The notes: a model not told the origin generated them from the letters alone. Positions 47,123 through 56,593 are shown, numbered from the stretch's first letter. The stretch is DNA of 64,000 nt from Methylobacterium sp. J-088 (GCF_022829295.1 NZ_JAKSYH010000167.1:1-64000), one strand, 5' to 3'. Numbers and translations: made by a program.

Positions 47123-48043
47123 ATGGGCGCGCGCTGCTCGCTCGTCGTCAACGGCCGGTCGGTGCGCGTCTCGACCGGCGACACGCCCCTGGAGGCGGCC
47201 CTCGCCGAGGGCATGATCGCGCCGGTCCAGGCGCAGGCCGGCCAGAGCGCGACGCATCACGGATCGGCGCGCCCCGTCCGCCGCCCGCCGGCTCTTCGGT
47301 CTCGTTCCGAGGCTCTCCGGCCGGGCCTGCCGGCCGCCCCGATCCAGGGGCAGGAGGAGGCGCCACCGATCCCGGTCGCGATCCGCAAGGGCACCGTCAC
47401 CGAGATCCGCCGGCTCAGCCCCGGCATCGTCGAGGTCGTGGCCACCCTGACCAAGCGCCCGACCCTGGAGCCCGGCCATCAGGCGCTGGTGACCTTCGCG
47501 GGGCTGCCCGCGATGACCCTGTCCCCGACTCTGCGGGTCGATGGCGCGGCCGAGATCAACGAGGCGGTGTTCCACATCGCCCGCGATCCCGAGGGCGGCC
47601 CCATCGATACGCTCCGGCTCGACCAGCCCGTGCGCCTCAAGGGCCCCGTGGGACGGGGGCAGTACCGCCCCGGGGGCGGGCGCCTCGTCCTGGTGGCGGC
47701 CGGCGCCGGCTTCGCGGCGATCTGGGCGATCGCCCGGGCGGCCCGCTACGTCGAGCCCGCCCGCGAGATGGCGCTCGCGGTCGGGGCCCGGGACGCGCTG
47801 GACCTGTACATGCGCGAGAGTCTCGACTGGCTGCGCCGCACCGGCGTCGCCCGGATCGTGCTCTGCGCCGACCGCGGCGGTCCGCGCCCGCCGGACGTGC
47901 GCTCCGGCCCGCTCACCGCCCATCTGCCGAGCCTGCGCGCCACCGACGTGGTCCACGTGGCGGGCGACGTCTCGACGGTGGGGGCCGTGCAGGTGCTCGC
48001 CGCCTCGGTGGGCGCACGCTGCTACCCGATCGTGCTGGGCTGA
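47123..48043 (+). CDS. FAD/NAD(P)-binding reductase with degenerate ferredoxin-like N-terminus
   Basis: About 306 residues. The first 50 residues (ARCSLVVNGRSVRVSTGDT, PLEAALAEGMIAP) look like a 2Fe-2S ferredoxin fold, but the Cys cluster is absent. The rest resembles the ferredoxin-reductase part of flavohaemoglobins and oxygenases: GTVTEIRRLSPGIVEV, VRLKGPVGRGQYR, LVLVAAGAGFAAIWAIARAA (NAD-binding; usual GTGxAP is altered) and YPIVLG. The FAD loop reads SPTLRVDG instead of R-x-Y-S. Starts at 47057 (TTG) and 47090 (ATG) are possible; 47123 is chosen as the ATG nearest the domain start and follows GGGGTAAGG. Confidence 0.75.
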   Translation: MGARCSLVVNGRSVRVSTGDTPLEAALAEGMIAPVQAQAGQSATHHGSARPVRRPPALRSRSEALRPGLPAAPIQGQEEAPPIPVAIRKGTVTEIRRLSPGIVEVVATLTKRPTLEPGHQALVTFAGLPAMTLSPTLRVDGAAEINEAVFHIARDPEGGPIDTLRLDQPVRLKGPVGRGQYRPGGGRLVLVAAGAGFAAIWAIARAARYVEPAREMALAVGARDALDLYMRESLDWLRRTGVARIVLCADRGGPRPPDVRSGPLTAHLPSLRATDVVHVAGDVSTVGAVQVLAASVGARCYPIVLG

Positions 48044-48492
48044 GCGCGGGCGCACGGGATCGCCACCGCCGACGCATTCTCCACCGCCTCCCTGCCCTGC
48101 CGCTCCGCCCCCGCGCGGGATGTTCCATCGCCCCGGCCCGCGGCGCGGCAGCCAAGGCGTATCCTGCGCGACGATGCGATTCGAGGCTGCCGTTTCCGGT
48201 GCGCCTGGGCCTCTTCCCGACGAGATCTCGCCTAGGGCGACCGTCCGGGTCTGAAGGTCGGCCCGAAGATCCAATGTCAGGCAGAAATGAAATTCCAGGA
48301 CGTGCCCGTCGTCGTCCGAAAATTCTCAGATAAGTGGCTGATATTTTTGGTACGTAGACGGGTACATATCTATATTTTCTTATAATAATGCTTATTTGAT
48401 ATTGTGAGACTTGATAACTGTTCTGCATTTTGTGGCACAAATCAGGGAAAATTCTGCTACGCGAGTCCGTCTAGCAAGCAGGAGTCGGATAG
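48044..48492. other. AT-rich promoter region of the second chemoreceptor
   Basis: 449 bp without a supported gene. 48044-48290 is normal GC-rich DNA. From about 48300 to 48480 GC drops to about 40% (TATTTTCTTATAATAATGCTT), and the low GC continues into the first 50 codons of the next gene. Confidence 0.6.
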
Positions 48493-50190
48493 ATGCGGCT
48501 GCTACAAGATACGAAACTCATCATTAAGATATCTGTTCCCTTCTTGATTATGATTTTGTCGAGTGTGTTTGTCGTACTATACTCAGTGCAAGCGCTTGAA
48601 AAGTTGGAAAATCGCAATAAGTATCTCGTAGACTACTACTTCTCGCGGCTGGAGATGTTTGCGCAGGTTCGGGAGCAGTTCCTCGAAGCGGGCCTGATGA
48701 ACCGCAACATCATCATCGGCCGGCCGGAAAGCGAGATCCCATCCTTCCGCGATCGCTACGATCGGGCCGTCAAAGCCGTGGCCGACAATGTCGAGACGCT
48801 GGCTGCGGGGGCGCGCCGGAAGGAGATCCAGGACATCCAGCGCAACATCGGCCGTATCGCGCGTGTCTATTTCGATCTGCTCGATCGCTCCAACGCCCTC
48901 GCCCTTCGGGACGAACGGGACACCGCGATTCAGGTGGGCCTCGTAGAGAGCCGGGAGATCCGGACGCAGTTCAACACGGCGTCGCAGGCCTACGAGGTGC
49001 AGGCGGCGGCCCGTCTCAACGAGGCGAAGATCGCCTCGCAGTACGAGGCCGCGCAGGCCCGCACGATCCTGATCGGCGCCGCCCTGGCGGCCTTGCTCAC
49101 CGCGCTCGGCCTCTCAATGGCGATCGTCGTGCTCGGTGTCACGCGGCCCCTTCACCGCCTCGTCGTCGGCTTGCAGCGTATGGCGGAGGGCGATGTCGCG
49201 GCCGCGATCCCGGAGGCGCGGCGCGGCGACGAGATCGGGATCGTCGGGCGCGCGGTCGAGGCGATCAAGGCCATGGTCGCCCGTAACGCCGCCGCCGAAG
49301 CCGAGCGGATGAGGCAGGCGGAGGCGGCCGCCTCCGTCGAGCGCAGGCGCAACAGGATGGAGCTGGCCCAGGTCTTCGAGCAGGCGGTGGCCACGATCGT
49401 CGATCGCGTCTCGTCGTCCGCGGGCGACCTCCAGACCACAGCCCGTCAGATGACCACGACCGCCCAGGAGGCTGCGAGCCAGTCCGGCACGGTGGCGCGC
49501 GCGGCCGAGGAGGCGACGGCCAACATCAATACCGTCGCGGCCTCGGCCGAGGAACTCGGCAGCTCGATCCAGGAGATCGGCCGCCAAGCGAGCGACTCCT
49601 CCGGATTGGCGCAACAGGCGGTCGACGAGGCCGATCAGGCCGCCGGCCTCGTATCCGAATTGCGGATGGCGGTCTCGGAAATCGACGCGGTGGTGCGGCT
49701 GATCTCGTCCATCGCCGAGCAGACCAATCTGCTCGCGCTCAACGCCACCATTGAGGCCGCACGCGCGGGCGAGGCCGGCCGCGGCTTCGCGGTCGTGGCG
49801 GGCGAGGTGAAGGCGCTCGCGGAGAAGACGGCCCAGGCTACCGACGGCATCGCCGCACAGATCGGCCGGATCCAGGGGGTCACCGGCGCGACGGTGGGTG
49901 CGATCGGCACGATCATCGACCGGATCCGCGAGATCAACGGGATGGCGGTCGCGATCGCGGCGGCCGTGGACCAGCAGGGCGCGGCGACTCAGGAGATCGT
50001 ACGCAACATCACCCAGGCGACGCAGGGCGCCTCGGAGGTGACCGTCAACATCGCCGGCGTGGCCGAGGCCTCGGAGCAGACGGGACGTGCGGCCGATCAG
50101 GTGCTCACGGGGGCTACGGCCCTGGCGGTCCAGTCCGAGCGCCTCTCGGCGGAGGTCGACCGCTTCCTGGTCGGCATCCGCGCGGCCTGA
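48493..50190 (+). CDS. Methyl-accepting chemotaxis protein
   Basis: A 565-residue chemoreceptor. A membrane segment ([20 protein letters not shown]) precedes a four-helix-bundle periplasmic domain of about 150 residues, a second membrane segment near 195-220 ([22 protein letters not shown]), a HAMP domain ([16 protein letters not shown]) and the MCP signalling domain with [20 protein letters not shown]. The first 50 codons are much AT-richer than the rest. The ATG is 9 bp after an AGGAG. The ligand is unknown. Confidence 0.93.
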   Translation: MRLLQDTKLIIKISVPFLIMILSSVFVVLYSVQALEKLENRNKYLVDYYFSRLEMFAQVREQFLEAGLMNRNIIIGRPESEIPSFRDRYDRAVKAVADNVETLAAGARRKEIQDIQRNIGRIARVYFDLLDRSNALALRDERDTAIQVGLVESREIRTQFNTASQAYEVQAAARLNEAKIASQYEAAQARTILIGAALAALLTALGLSMAIVVLGVTRPLHRLVVGLQRMAEGDVAAAIPEARRGDEIGIVGRAVEAIKAMVARNAAAEAERMRQAEAAASVERRRNRMELAQVFEQAVATIVDRVSSSAGDLQTTARQMTTTAQEAASQSGTVARAAEEATANINTVAASAEELGSSIQEIGRQASDSSGLAQQAVDEADQAAGLVSELRMAVSEIDAVVRLISSIAEQTNLLALNATIEAARAGEAGRGFAVVAGEVKALAEKTAQATDGIAAQIGRIQGVTGATVGAIGTIIDRIREINGMAVAIAAAVDQQGAATQEIVRNITQATQGASEVTVNIAGVAEASEQTGRAADQVLTGATALAVQSERLSAEVDRFLVGIRAA

Positions 50191-50195
50191 GCCGA

Positions 50196-50936
50196 TCAAG
50201 CGCGCCGCGCAGTGACGTGGGCGGCCGGCTCCGTCATGTGGAGATAGGCGGAGTCGAAATGGGCGAGCCGGGCGAGGGCGGCCGGATCGTGGATGGTCAG
50301 GCGCCGGCTGCGCAGGGTGATCAGCCCCATGCCGCGCAACTCCTGCAGCGTGCGGTTGATGTGCACGCTGGTCTGGCCCATCGCGTCGCCGAGATCGTTC
50401 TGGGTGACCGGCATCGGACAGGTGTCGGCCTCCGCAAGGCCCACCGCCGCCAGCCGCGCGTGGAGTTCGCAGAACAGATGGGCGAGCCGCTCGATGCCGG
50501 TGCGGCTGCCCAGGCTGATCGTCCACTCGCGCTGCACCGCCGCCGTGGCCAGCGCCTCCCGGTGGAAGGCGAGGTCGAGCTGCGGGCTGCGGGCCGTCAT
50601 CGCCTGCAGCGTGGGGCCGGAGATCTGGCCGAGGGTGACGGGCGTGATCGCGCCGATCGTGTGATCCATCGCGTCGAGGAGGAAGACGTGCGGGTCGCAC
50701 GGGTCGCCCGGCAGGAGGAACGAGACGATCTGGCGGCGCCCGCTGATGAACTGCCGGTAGCGGCAGGCCCAACCGTCGAGGATGATGCTGACGGCGCGCG
50801 GATCGTCGCCCTCGTGGATGATGTCCGTCCGCGCGGCGACCATGCGCCCCGGGCCGTTGGCATCGAACAAGCACATTCGATCCGCCTCCGAGAGCGGGAC
50901 GTAGCATTTCAGCTTGCGCACGAGCGGATTTGACAT
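50196..50936 (-). CDS. Crp/Fnr family transcriptional regulator
   Basis: A 246-residue regulator with an N-terminal cyclic-nucleotide-binding-type beta-roll (TDIIHEGDDPRAVSIILDGW, RQIVSFLLPGDPCDPH) and a C-terminal helix-turn-helix (VTQNDLGDAMGQTSVHINRTLQELRGMGLI). No Fe-S cysteine set of Fnr is visible. Convergent with the chemoreceptor gene, 5 bp apart. A start 15 bp further upstream is possible. It belongs to the large paralogous Crp/Fnr set of Methylobacterium. Confidence 0.9.
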   Translation of the reverse strand: MSNPLVRKLKCYVPLSEADRMCLFDANGPGRMVAARTDIIHEGDDPRAVSIILDGWACRYRQFISGRRQIVSFLLPGDPCDPHVFLLDAMDHTIGAITPVTLGQISGPTLQAMTARSPQLDLAFHREALATAAVQREWTISLGSRTGIERLAHLFCELHARLAAVGLAEADTCPMPVTQNDLGDAMGQTSVHINRTLQELRGMGLITLRSRRLTIHDPAALARLAHFDSAYLHMTEPAAHVTARRA

Positions 50937-51105
50937 GGTGTTCCTCCGCACCGGCTTGTGTCCACAAGCCTACTGAGGTTTCGTCGAATAAATACTTATG
51001 CAGATTAGTTTGCCGAGCCGTATCGACGATTGACGAACCTTGGCGGGCGCTGCCATGCCGACAGGGCCACGATCCGCGCCCGCATCCGCTCAAGTCGCAC
51101 GGTTG

Positions 51106-52125
51106 CTAGATCTCGATGCAGATCTTGCCGAAGTGGCGGTTGCTCTCCTGGTGGCGGAAGGCCGCCACGAGGTCGTCGAGCGGGAAGCGGCGATCGACCA
51201 CCGGCTGCAGACCGCAGGCCTCGATGCCGCGGATCATCGCGATCTGGTGGCGCCGGCTACCGACCAGCACGCCCTGCAGGCGGATCTGTTTCAGGAGCGC
51301 CGGGACCAGCGGCAGCTCCCCCGCCACGCCCGACAGGATGCCGATCACCGAGATATGGCCGGCCACCCGCACGGCGGCCATCGACTGCTCCAGCGTCCCC
51401 GGCCCGCCGACATCGAGGACGTGATCGACGCCGCACCCGCCGGTCAGCCGCCGTGCGGTCTCGCCCCAGGCCGGATCGGCGCGGTAGTTGAGGACGTGGT
51501 CGGCGCCGAGCGCGCGCAGGCGCTCGAGCTTCGCGTCGCTGGACGAGGTGGCGATCACCGTAGCGCCCGCGGCCTTCGCGAATTGCAGGGCGAACAGCGA
51601 GACGCCGCCGGTGCCCTGGACGAGGACGACGTCACCGCTCTTGAGGCCGGCATCGGCGTGGAGCGCGCGCCAGGCGGTCAAGCCGGCGGTGGTCAGCGTC
51701 GCCGCCTCGGCGTGGTCCCAGCCCGCGGGCGCACGGGTGAAGGCCACGGACGGCGCCGTGACCCGCTCGCGGGCGTAGCCGTCGACCCCGTCGCCCGGCA
51801 CGGTGGCAAAACCCTCGACCTGGGGCGTGCCCTCCAGCCAGGTCGGGAAGAACGTGCTGACCACGGAATCGCCCACGGCGAACTCGGCCGGGCCGGGCCC
51901 GACGGCCTCGACCGCGCCGGCCCCGTCGGACATCGGGATGCGGGGCTCGCTCGGTCCCCACATTCCGCTGACCACCGCGTAATCGTGGTAGTTGAGGGAG
52001 CTGGCCCGCAGGCGGACGGTGATCTCCCCGGGGCCGGGCTCCGGAACCGGCCGCACGCCGAACCCGACCTTGTCGAAGCCGCCCCCCGGCTGGACGATCA
52101 CGGCCCGCGAGAGTGATCCGGTCAT
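51106..52125 (-). CDS. Zinc-binding-type alcohol dehydrogenase / NAD(P)-dependent oxidoreductase
   Basis: A 339-residue MDR oxidoreductase: VRLRASSLNYHDYAVVSG, SDGAGAVEAVGPG, then ATLTTAGLTAWRAL and the Rossmann glycine motif VQGTGGVSLFALQFAKAAG. LGADHVLNYR and VGGPGTLEQSM follow. The N-terminal region lacks the Cys-rich structural zinc loop. The ATG at 52125 is supported by the N-terminal beta-strand. Substrate unknown. Confidence 0.9.
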   Translation of the reverse strand: MTGSLSRAVIVQPGGGFDKVGFGVRPVPEPGPGEITVRLRASSLNYHDYAVVSGMWGPSEPRIPMSDGAGAVEAVGPGPAEFAVGDSVVSTFFPTWLEGTPQVEGFATVPGDGVDGYARERVTAPSVAFTRAPAGWDHAEAATLTTAGLTAWRALHADAGLKSGDVVLVQGTGGVSLFALQFAKAAGATVIATSSSDAKLERLRALGADHVLNYRADPAWGETARRLTGGCGVDHVLDVGGPGTLEQSMAAVRVAGHISVIGILSGVAGELPLVPALLKQIRLQGVLVGSRRHQIAMIRGIEACGLQPVVDRRFPLDDLVAAFRHQESNRHFGKICIEI

Positions 52126-52473
52126 GGCGCACCTGTCCCTGTCACGGGCTCGGTCGCCCGTGGCATGAGGGTGGCAGGCCGCGCAGCCGGCGTCGAGACG
52201 CGAGGCGGACTGCCGACTCCGCATCTTCTGCTCCCGAAAGCCGGTTCGGCGCATAGGCTCCGCTTCGAAGCGGCCGCAAATTGGCAGCCTTTTTCCGGCT
52301 CCGGCGGCTAGATTGACCGTGTCGATGCGACCGTCGATGCAGAGCCGAATGGAGGTTTGCCGTGATCGCCAGCGTGGATCGGATCGCCCCGACGATGATG
52401 TCGCCCTGTCCGTGGTGTTGCCGCATCCGAACCGAGGAGAGCGCACCCCACCCGACATGGAAGACGAACAGCG
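52126..52473. other. Divergent intergenic region
   Basis: 348 bp between the oxidoreductase gene (-) and the small gene at 52474 (+). A TTGACC hexamer at 52313-52318 could be part of a promoter. Otherwise nothing recognised. Confidence 0.4.
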
Positions 52474-52791
52474 ATGCTGACTTATAACGTTGCCCCGACC
52501 CCCCATCCCGACCTGAGTGCCGCGGCGCTTGCCGACCTTCGTGCCGCGGCGCTTGCCGACCTGAGTGCCGCGGCGTTCGGCAATCCCCTGGACCGGGGCG
52601 TCCGGTCCCATCCCTCGCACGAACGCGCCGCCCTCGCGAACGCCCTCGACGACGGGCTGATGCCCGACGAGGTGGCCCGGATCCTCGCCGGCCGCCGGAT
52701 GGCGGAGGCCTTCCCGATCCGCTGGGGCGAGAGCCCCCAGGCCTACGCATCGCGGGCCGTGGCCGAGATGTTCGTCGCCTACCTCCAGTAG
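52474..52791 (+). CDS. Small protein with octapeptide repeats, unknown function
   Basis: A 105-residue protein. An 8-residue unit D-L-(S/R)-A-A-A-L-A occurs nearly three times in tandem, encoded by 24-bp direct repeats at about 52511-52579. After it comes LANALDDGLMPDEVARILAGRRMAEAFPIRWGE, a compact helical region. The start is the ATG at 52474. Family not recognised. Confidence 0.6.
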   Translation: MLTYNVAPTPHPDLSAAALADLRAAALADLSAAAFGNPLDRGVRSHPSHERAALANALDDGLMPDEVARILAGRRMAEAFPIRWGESPQAYASRAVAEMFVAYLQ

Positions 52792-52860
52792 GCGTCCGCG
52801 TCCGGCCCCGTCGGTCGCCCCGATCCCGCCACGCCGATCCCACCCATTTGGAATGCCGCC

Positions 52861-53559
52861 ATGACGGCCGCCACGCCGCACCTCACCCGCCGGTGGGGGC
52901 GCCGGACGGGGATGCGCGCGCGCATCCTCGCCCTGGCGCTCGCCACCTGTCCGATTCCCGCCTCGGCCGGCCCCGCCGGGCCGGGCCTCGGGGCTGCCTC
53001 CGGGGCGGACGACCCGGAGGTGTCGGCCCGGCTCACGGTCGGGCCGGGCGGCCGGGACCTGCACCTCGTGGGCGACCTCACCGAAGGCGTGGCCGCGCGG
53101 GTGTCCGGCCTCCTCGGCACCCATCCGGGGATCGTACGCCTGCACCTGACCAGCGACGGCGGCCTGGTCGAGGAGGGGGCGGCGATCGGGGCCCTCGTGG
53201 CCGCCCGCGGGCTGGAGACCCGGGTGTCCGACGCCTGCGCGTCGGCCTGCACGCTGATCTTCGTCCGCGGGCGGCGGCGCGTCCTGGCGGAGGGCGGACG
53301 GCTCGGCTTCCACGCCCCCTATGAGGTCGGGGCGCGGGGGCGGATGCGTCCGGTGGATTCCAAGCCTGAGCGGGCCGCCTATCGGGCGGCCGGCCTGCCC
53401 TCGGCCTTCGTGACGCGCGCCCTGGCGGTGTCCCCGGCCGCCATCTGGATCCCCGACGCGGCGCAACTCTGCGCGGCCGGCATCGTGACCGGGCTCGTCG
53501 GACCGGACCCGGGCTCCGGTGAACACGAGCCGCGGCCGTGTGGCGGACGGCAGCCGTGA
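52861..53559 (+). CDS. Secreted ClpP-like (COG3904-type) protein
   Basis: A 232-residue protein with a likely N-terminal export signal (MRARILALALATCPIPASAG, possibly with ATG at 52912) and a ClpP/crotonase-like domain. LVGDLTEGVAARV, LHLTSDGGLVEEGAAIGALV and the nucleophile segment DACASACTLIFVRG, where the Ser of ASACT is in the ClpP position, are visible, followed by LGFHAPYEV (His). This is the periplasmic protein group COG3904. Peptidase activity is possible but unproven. Confidence 0.82.
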   Translation: MTAATPHLTRRWGRRTGMRARILALALATCPIPASAGPAGPGLGAASGADDPEVSARLTVGPGGRDLHLVGDLTEGVAARVSGLLGTHPGIVRLHLTSDGGLVEEGAAIGALVAARGLETRVSDACASACTLIFVRGRRRVLAEGGRLGFHAPYEVGARGRMRPVDSKPERAAYRAAGLPSAFVTRALAVSPAAIWIPDAAQLCAAGIVTGLVGPDPGSGEHEPRPCGGRQP

Positions 53560-53587
53560 GGGCTCATCCTGTGCGGTCCCTGAGCGG

Positions 53588-53722
53588 AGGGGGGCCGGCT
53601 CTTGCGGGTGCAGGGCAGTGCCCTGCTGTCGGGCGCTGCCCGAAAGTCGGGCTTCGCCCGATGCGCCGAGGCTTCGCCCTGGTAACCGACCAAAGGGCAC
53701 GGCCCTTTGGAAACCGGTCTCG
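53588..53722. repeat. Multi-hairpin intergenic repeat, copy 7
   Basis: GCGGGTGCAGGGC/GCCCTGC, GGGCTTCGCCC and AAAGGGCACGGCCCTTT palindromes in series, 28 bp past the ClpP-like gene stop. It lacks the left AAAAGG hairpin found in other copies. Confidence 0.78.
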
Positions 53723-53727
53723 AAGTT

Positions 53728-53934
53728 CTAAACCCCGTCGACCGCCGTGCTGACCGCCTGGGCGTTCGGATCCTGCGGCCCGGTCACCGCCCTGCGATGG
53801 GCTGCGTCCTGCTCCACGGGCGTGGGGGCCGGCTGTGGCCGCCCGTTCTCGCCGAGGCGCTTCCGGCCGGCCCGCTCGGCCGCCGCCCGCTCCCGCGCCG
53901 GGTCGCCCGCTCCGCTGCTCTGATCTCGGGCCAT
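53728..53934 (-). CDS. Small hydrophilic protein, unknown function
   Basis: A 68-residue very hydrophilic protein (MARDQSSGAGDPARERAAAE, then RKRLGENGRPQPAPTPVEQD). A GGGAG site lies 5 bp before the ATG. The composition suggests a disordered cytosolic or stress protein. Coding potential is supported mainly by the ribosome-binding site and GC3 pattern. Confidence 0.5.
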   Translation of the reverse strand: MARDQSSGAGDPARERAAAERAGRKRLGENGRPQPAPTPVEQDAAHRRAVTGPQDPNAQAVSTAVDGV

Positions 53935-54087
53935 GGTGTCTCCCGCTGGTGGCAAGATCGCGCGATCACGAATCGAAAAGGCAGGCCGCCCTGTCGGCGG
54001 GGTCGCCCCACCGGACCGGCAGCCTGCCCTCGTTTCAACCCCTGGATCGCATCACGGTTCGGCGGGGCCGGGTCCCCCGCGACCGCC

Positions 54088-54348
54088 TCAATCGCGGCAG
54101 ACCCGCCGCGGCCCGTAGGGCGTGGGGCGGACGAAGCAGCGCGGGCCGTAGAAGCGTGGCCGACGATAGATCGGACGGCAGCGGCCGTACGGGCCGGGCG
54201 CCCAGCCGGGGCCGCAGCCGAAGGCCACGGTGGTCGCGGCAGCGGGGCCGGCGAGAGCGGCCGGCGTCAGGGGCGCCGCAAGGGCGGAGGCGGAGCCGAG
54301 GCCGCCGATGATGGCCGCGGCGGCCGCGAGCCTCTTCACGTGCATCAT
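54088..54348 (-). CDS. GCG_CRPN-family secreted protein
   Basis: An 86-residue protein with a signal peptide (LAAAAAIIGGLGSASALAAP) and the Cys-Arg-Pro core FGCGPGWAPGPYGRCRP followed by RRPRFYGPRCFVRPTPYGPRR. It is the intact relative of the interrupted gene at 23248. An AAGGG site precedes ATG 54348. Function unknown; probably exported. Confidence 0.85.
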   Translation of the reverse strand: MMHVKRLAAAAAIIGGLGSASALAAPLTPAALAGPAAATTVAFGCGPGWAPGPYGRCRPIYRRPRFYGPRCFVRPTPYGPRRVCRD

Positions 54349-54514
54349 GATCAACCCTTCTGTTCGATCTCGTGCCGGGCTGGCCGGGCACGAGATCCGG
54401 GCAGATTGGTCATCATGCCTGAATGGGCGCTGACCTCAGCCGAAATTGTCTGGAAACAAACATTTCGACGCCCTCGGTCGCGACGCGCTGGCTCGCACCG
54501 GTCCCACGCCCGCT

Positions 54515-55517
54515 TCAGCGCCGGTTGGAGGGGGCGAGCAGCGAGGCCGCCGCCGCCGTGGCGCCCGCCAGCAGGATCCCGGTCAGGACCGGGGTGACCG
54601 AGGCCTGCGTGTAGACGCTGCGCATGACGTGATGCGGCGAGGCTCCCCGCACGGACCCATCCCGGCCGGCCGCGTAGAGGGCGCCGTCCCGGTCCCTGCC
54701 GGCCGCGCCGGCCTTCTGGGTCCGGGACATGACCCGGGCTCCCACCCAGTCCGTGACCGACGGCGCGCGGTTGCCCAGGGAACTCATCATCTTGCCGCCG
54801 CCGCCGACATAGAGGTCCCGCGGGCCGTGCTCGGCGGCGTACAGGATCGCCTTGGCCACGTCCGCCGGGTCGTAGACCGGCGGCGGCAGCTTCGGGGCCT
54901 GCGCCATGTCGTTCCCGGCGTGTTCCGGGAAGGGCGTGTCGATCGAGGCCGGCTTGATCAGCGTCACCGAGACCGGGACGCCCTCGCCTGCAATTCCATG
55001 CGCAGGGCGTCGGTGAAGCCTTTGATCGCGTGCTTGGAGGCGCAGTCCATGCCCTGGATCGGGAAGGCGAGGTCGGAGGCGATCGAGCCCAGGTTGACCA
55101 GCGCGCCGCCGGTCTTCCGCAGATGCTGCAGCGCCACCGTCGAGCCGTAGACGATCCCCCAGAAGTTCACGTCGAACAGCCGCCGATGGTCTTCGTCCGA
55201 GACCTCTTCGAGGCGGCCGAAGATCGAGAGGCCGGCGTTGTTGACCCAGGTGTCGAAGCCGCCATAGGCGCGGATCGCCTCGGCGGCGAGCGCCTCGACA
55301 TCCGCGCGGCTGGACACGTCGGTCACGATTGCCCGCGCCTCGCCGCCGCGCTCCCGGATGTCGTGGGCGATGTCGTCGAGGGCGGCACCGTTGCGCGCCG
55401 CCAGGACCACGCGGGCCCCGCGGGCTCGGCCTCCCGCGCCGTGGCGAGGCCGATGCCGCTGGAGGCGCCGGTAATGACGATCACCTGCGCGCGCAGGGGC
55501 CTGTGCCGGATCTGCAT
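54515..55517 (-). pseudogene. Short-chain dehydrogenase/reductase gene with two frameshifts
   Basis: Three consecutive frames together give one SDR of about 330 residues. Frame A starts at 55517 (MQIRHRPLRAQVIVITGASS) with the TGASSGIGLATAREA NAD motif. Frame B supplies ARGARVVLAARNGAALDDIA, DTWVNNAGLSIFGRLEEV, and MDCASKHAIKGFTDALRMELQA, where Ser and Tyr/Lys of the SDR site are altered (CASKHA in place of YxxxK). Frame C supplies VTLIKPASIDTPFP to the end. The junctions are near 55430 and 54978 and each needs one inserted base. The tail has a C-terminal hydrophobic segment. Either a pseudogene or sequencing errors. Confidence 0.75.
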
Positions 55518-55576
55518 GCTGCGTGTTCCTCTGTCTGCTGTCCGTTGCGCCGACGGGATGAGGCCGCCGGACGGGC

Positions 55577-55854
55577 TCATCGACCGCCGGGCCGGTCCCG
55601 CTCGGCCCCGAGGCTTGTCCCGCCGCGGCGCGCCTCGTCCTTCTCGGTGCCGGCCCGCTCCATCGGTCCGTCCTGCGGCTTGACCGTACCGGTGGCGGTG
55701 TCGAGGGGCGTGTTGGCGAGGCCCGCGCTCTCGGGTTTGCCGGCGGGCCTCCGCTGGGCCTGCGTGTCGTCCGGTGCGTCTGCCAGGCCGTGTCCCGTCG
55801 TGCCGTACCCCTGGAGGCCAACCCATCGGCGTCGCCGACGTATCCGGGATTCAT
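55577..55854 (-). pseudogene. Small hydrophilic protein gene with apparent frameshift
   Basis: On the minus strand, MNPGYVGDADGL starts at 55854 in one frame, while a GYGTTGHGLADAPDDTQAQR segment continuing as PMERAGTEKDEARRGG to a stop at 55577 lies in the next. The span of 278 bp is one base short of a whole number of codons, so a single-base deletion near 55812 explains both. It lies directly upstream of the frameshifted SDR gene. Protein family not recognised. Confidence 0.45.
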
Positions 55855-55944
55855 CCCACGCGATTATCGCCCGGGGCGGCGCGTCGTCGGAACGGAGCTG
55901 GACGCGTGGTGTTGACTGCGAAATCTTGATTCGGAGACAGGACG

Positions 55945-56511
55945 ATGGCTGGAACCGCGAAGAAGACTGATCCCAAGCTGTGGGAGAAGGTCAAGAAACA
56001 GGTCACGAAGTCGGAGAAGGGCGGCAAGCCGGGTCAGTGGTCGGCGCGCAAGGCCCAGATGGCCACCGCCGAATACAAGAAGGAGGGCGGCGGCTACGCC
56101 GGCAAGAAAGCGGACGACAATCACCTCAAGCAGTGGACCGACGAGGAGTGGGGCACGAAGTCGGGCCAGGAGAGCGGCAAGACCGGCGAGCGCTACCTGC
56201 CCAAGAAGGCCCGCGAAAAGCTGAGCGACACGGAATACGCCGCCAGCACGGCCAAGAAGCGGGCCGATACCGCCAAGGGCAAGCAGTTCTCGAAGCAGCC
56301 GAAGGCGGCCGCCGACAAATCCGCTGCCGCGCGCAAGACCGGCAAGGCCGCCAGCAGGAGCACCGGCAAGGCCGCCAGCAAGGCGAGCGGCAAGACGGAG
56401 AGCAAGTCCGGGACGACCAAGGCCGCGCTGATGCGCAAGGCCCAGGCGCAGAACGTGCCCGGTCGGTCGAAGATGTCGAAGGCGCAGCTGGAGCACGCCG
56501 TCCACGCCTGA
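55945..56511 (+). CDS. Lysine-rich DUF5872-domain protein
   Basis: A 188-residue basic protein. TDPKLWEKVKKQVTKSEKGG, KPGQWSARKAQMATAEYK, GYAGKKADDNHLKQWTDEEWGTK form the DUF5872 domain, and ERYLPKKAREKLSDTEYAAS is a second helix block. A long Lys/Ala/Ser-rich linker with (TG)KAASK repeats follows, ending in a Rho-N/SAP-like helix pair (TKAALMRKAQAQNVPGRSKM). It is probably nucleic-acid binding. GGAG-type site upstream of ATG. Confidence 0.8.
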   Translation: MAGTAKKTDPKLWEKVKKQVTKSEKGGKPGQWSARKAQMATAEYKKEGGGYAGKKADDNHLKQWTDEEWGTKSGQESGKTGERYLPKKAREKLSDTEYAASTAKKRADTAKGKQFSKQPKAAADKSAAARKTGKAASRSTGKAASKASGKTESKSGTTKAALMRKAQAQNVPGRSKMSKAQLEHAVHA

Positions 56512-56531
56512 GGCAGGCGGCTCCAAGCCAC

Positions 56532-56585
56532 TGTTTTGACGTGCTCCCGCGCGCCGAACCGGGGTCGACTTCGGCGCAGAGCGCT
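56532..56585 (-). repeat. Fragment of the 99-bp repeat
   Basis: The 54-bp half containing TGTTTTGACG and GCGCCGAACCGGGGTCGACTT, ending in GAGCGCT, matches the elements in parE and upstream of thrC. The other half is missing. Confidence 0.7.
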
Positions 56586-56593
56586 CGAACGAC

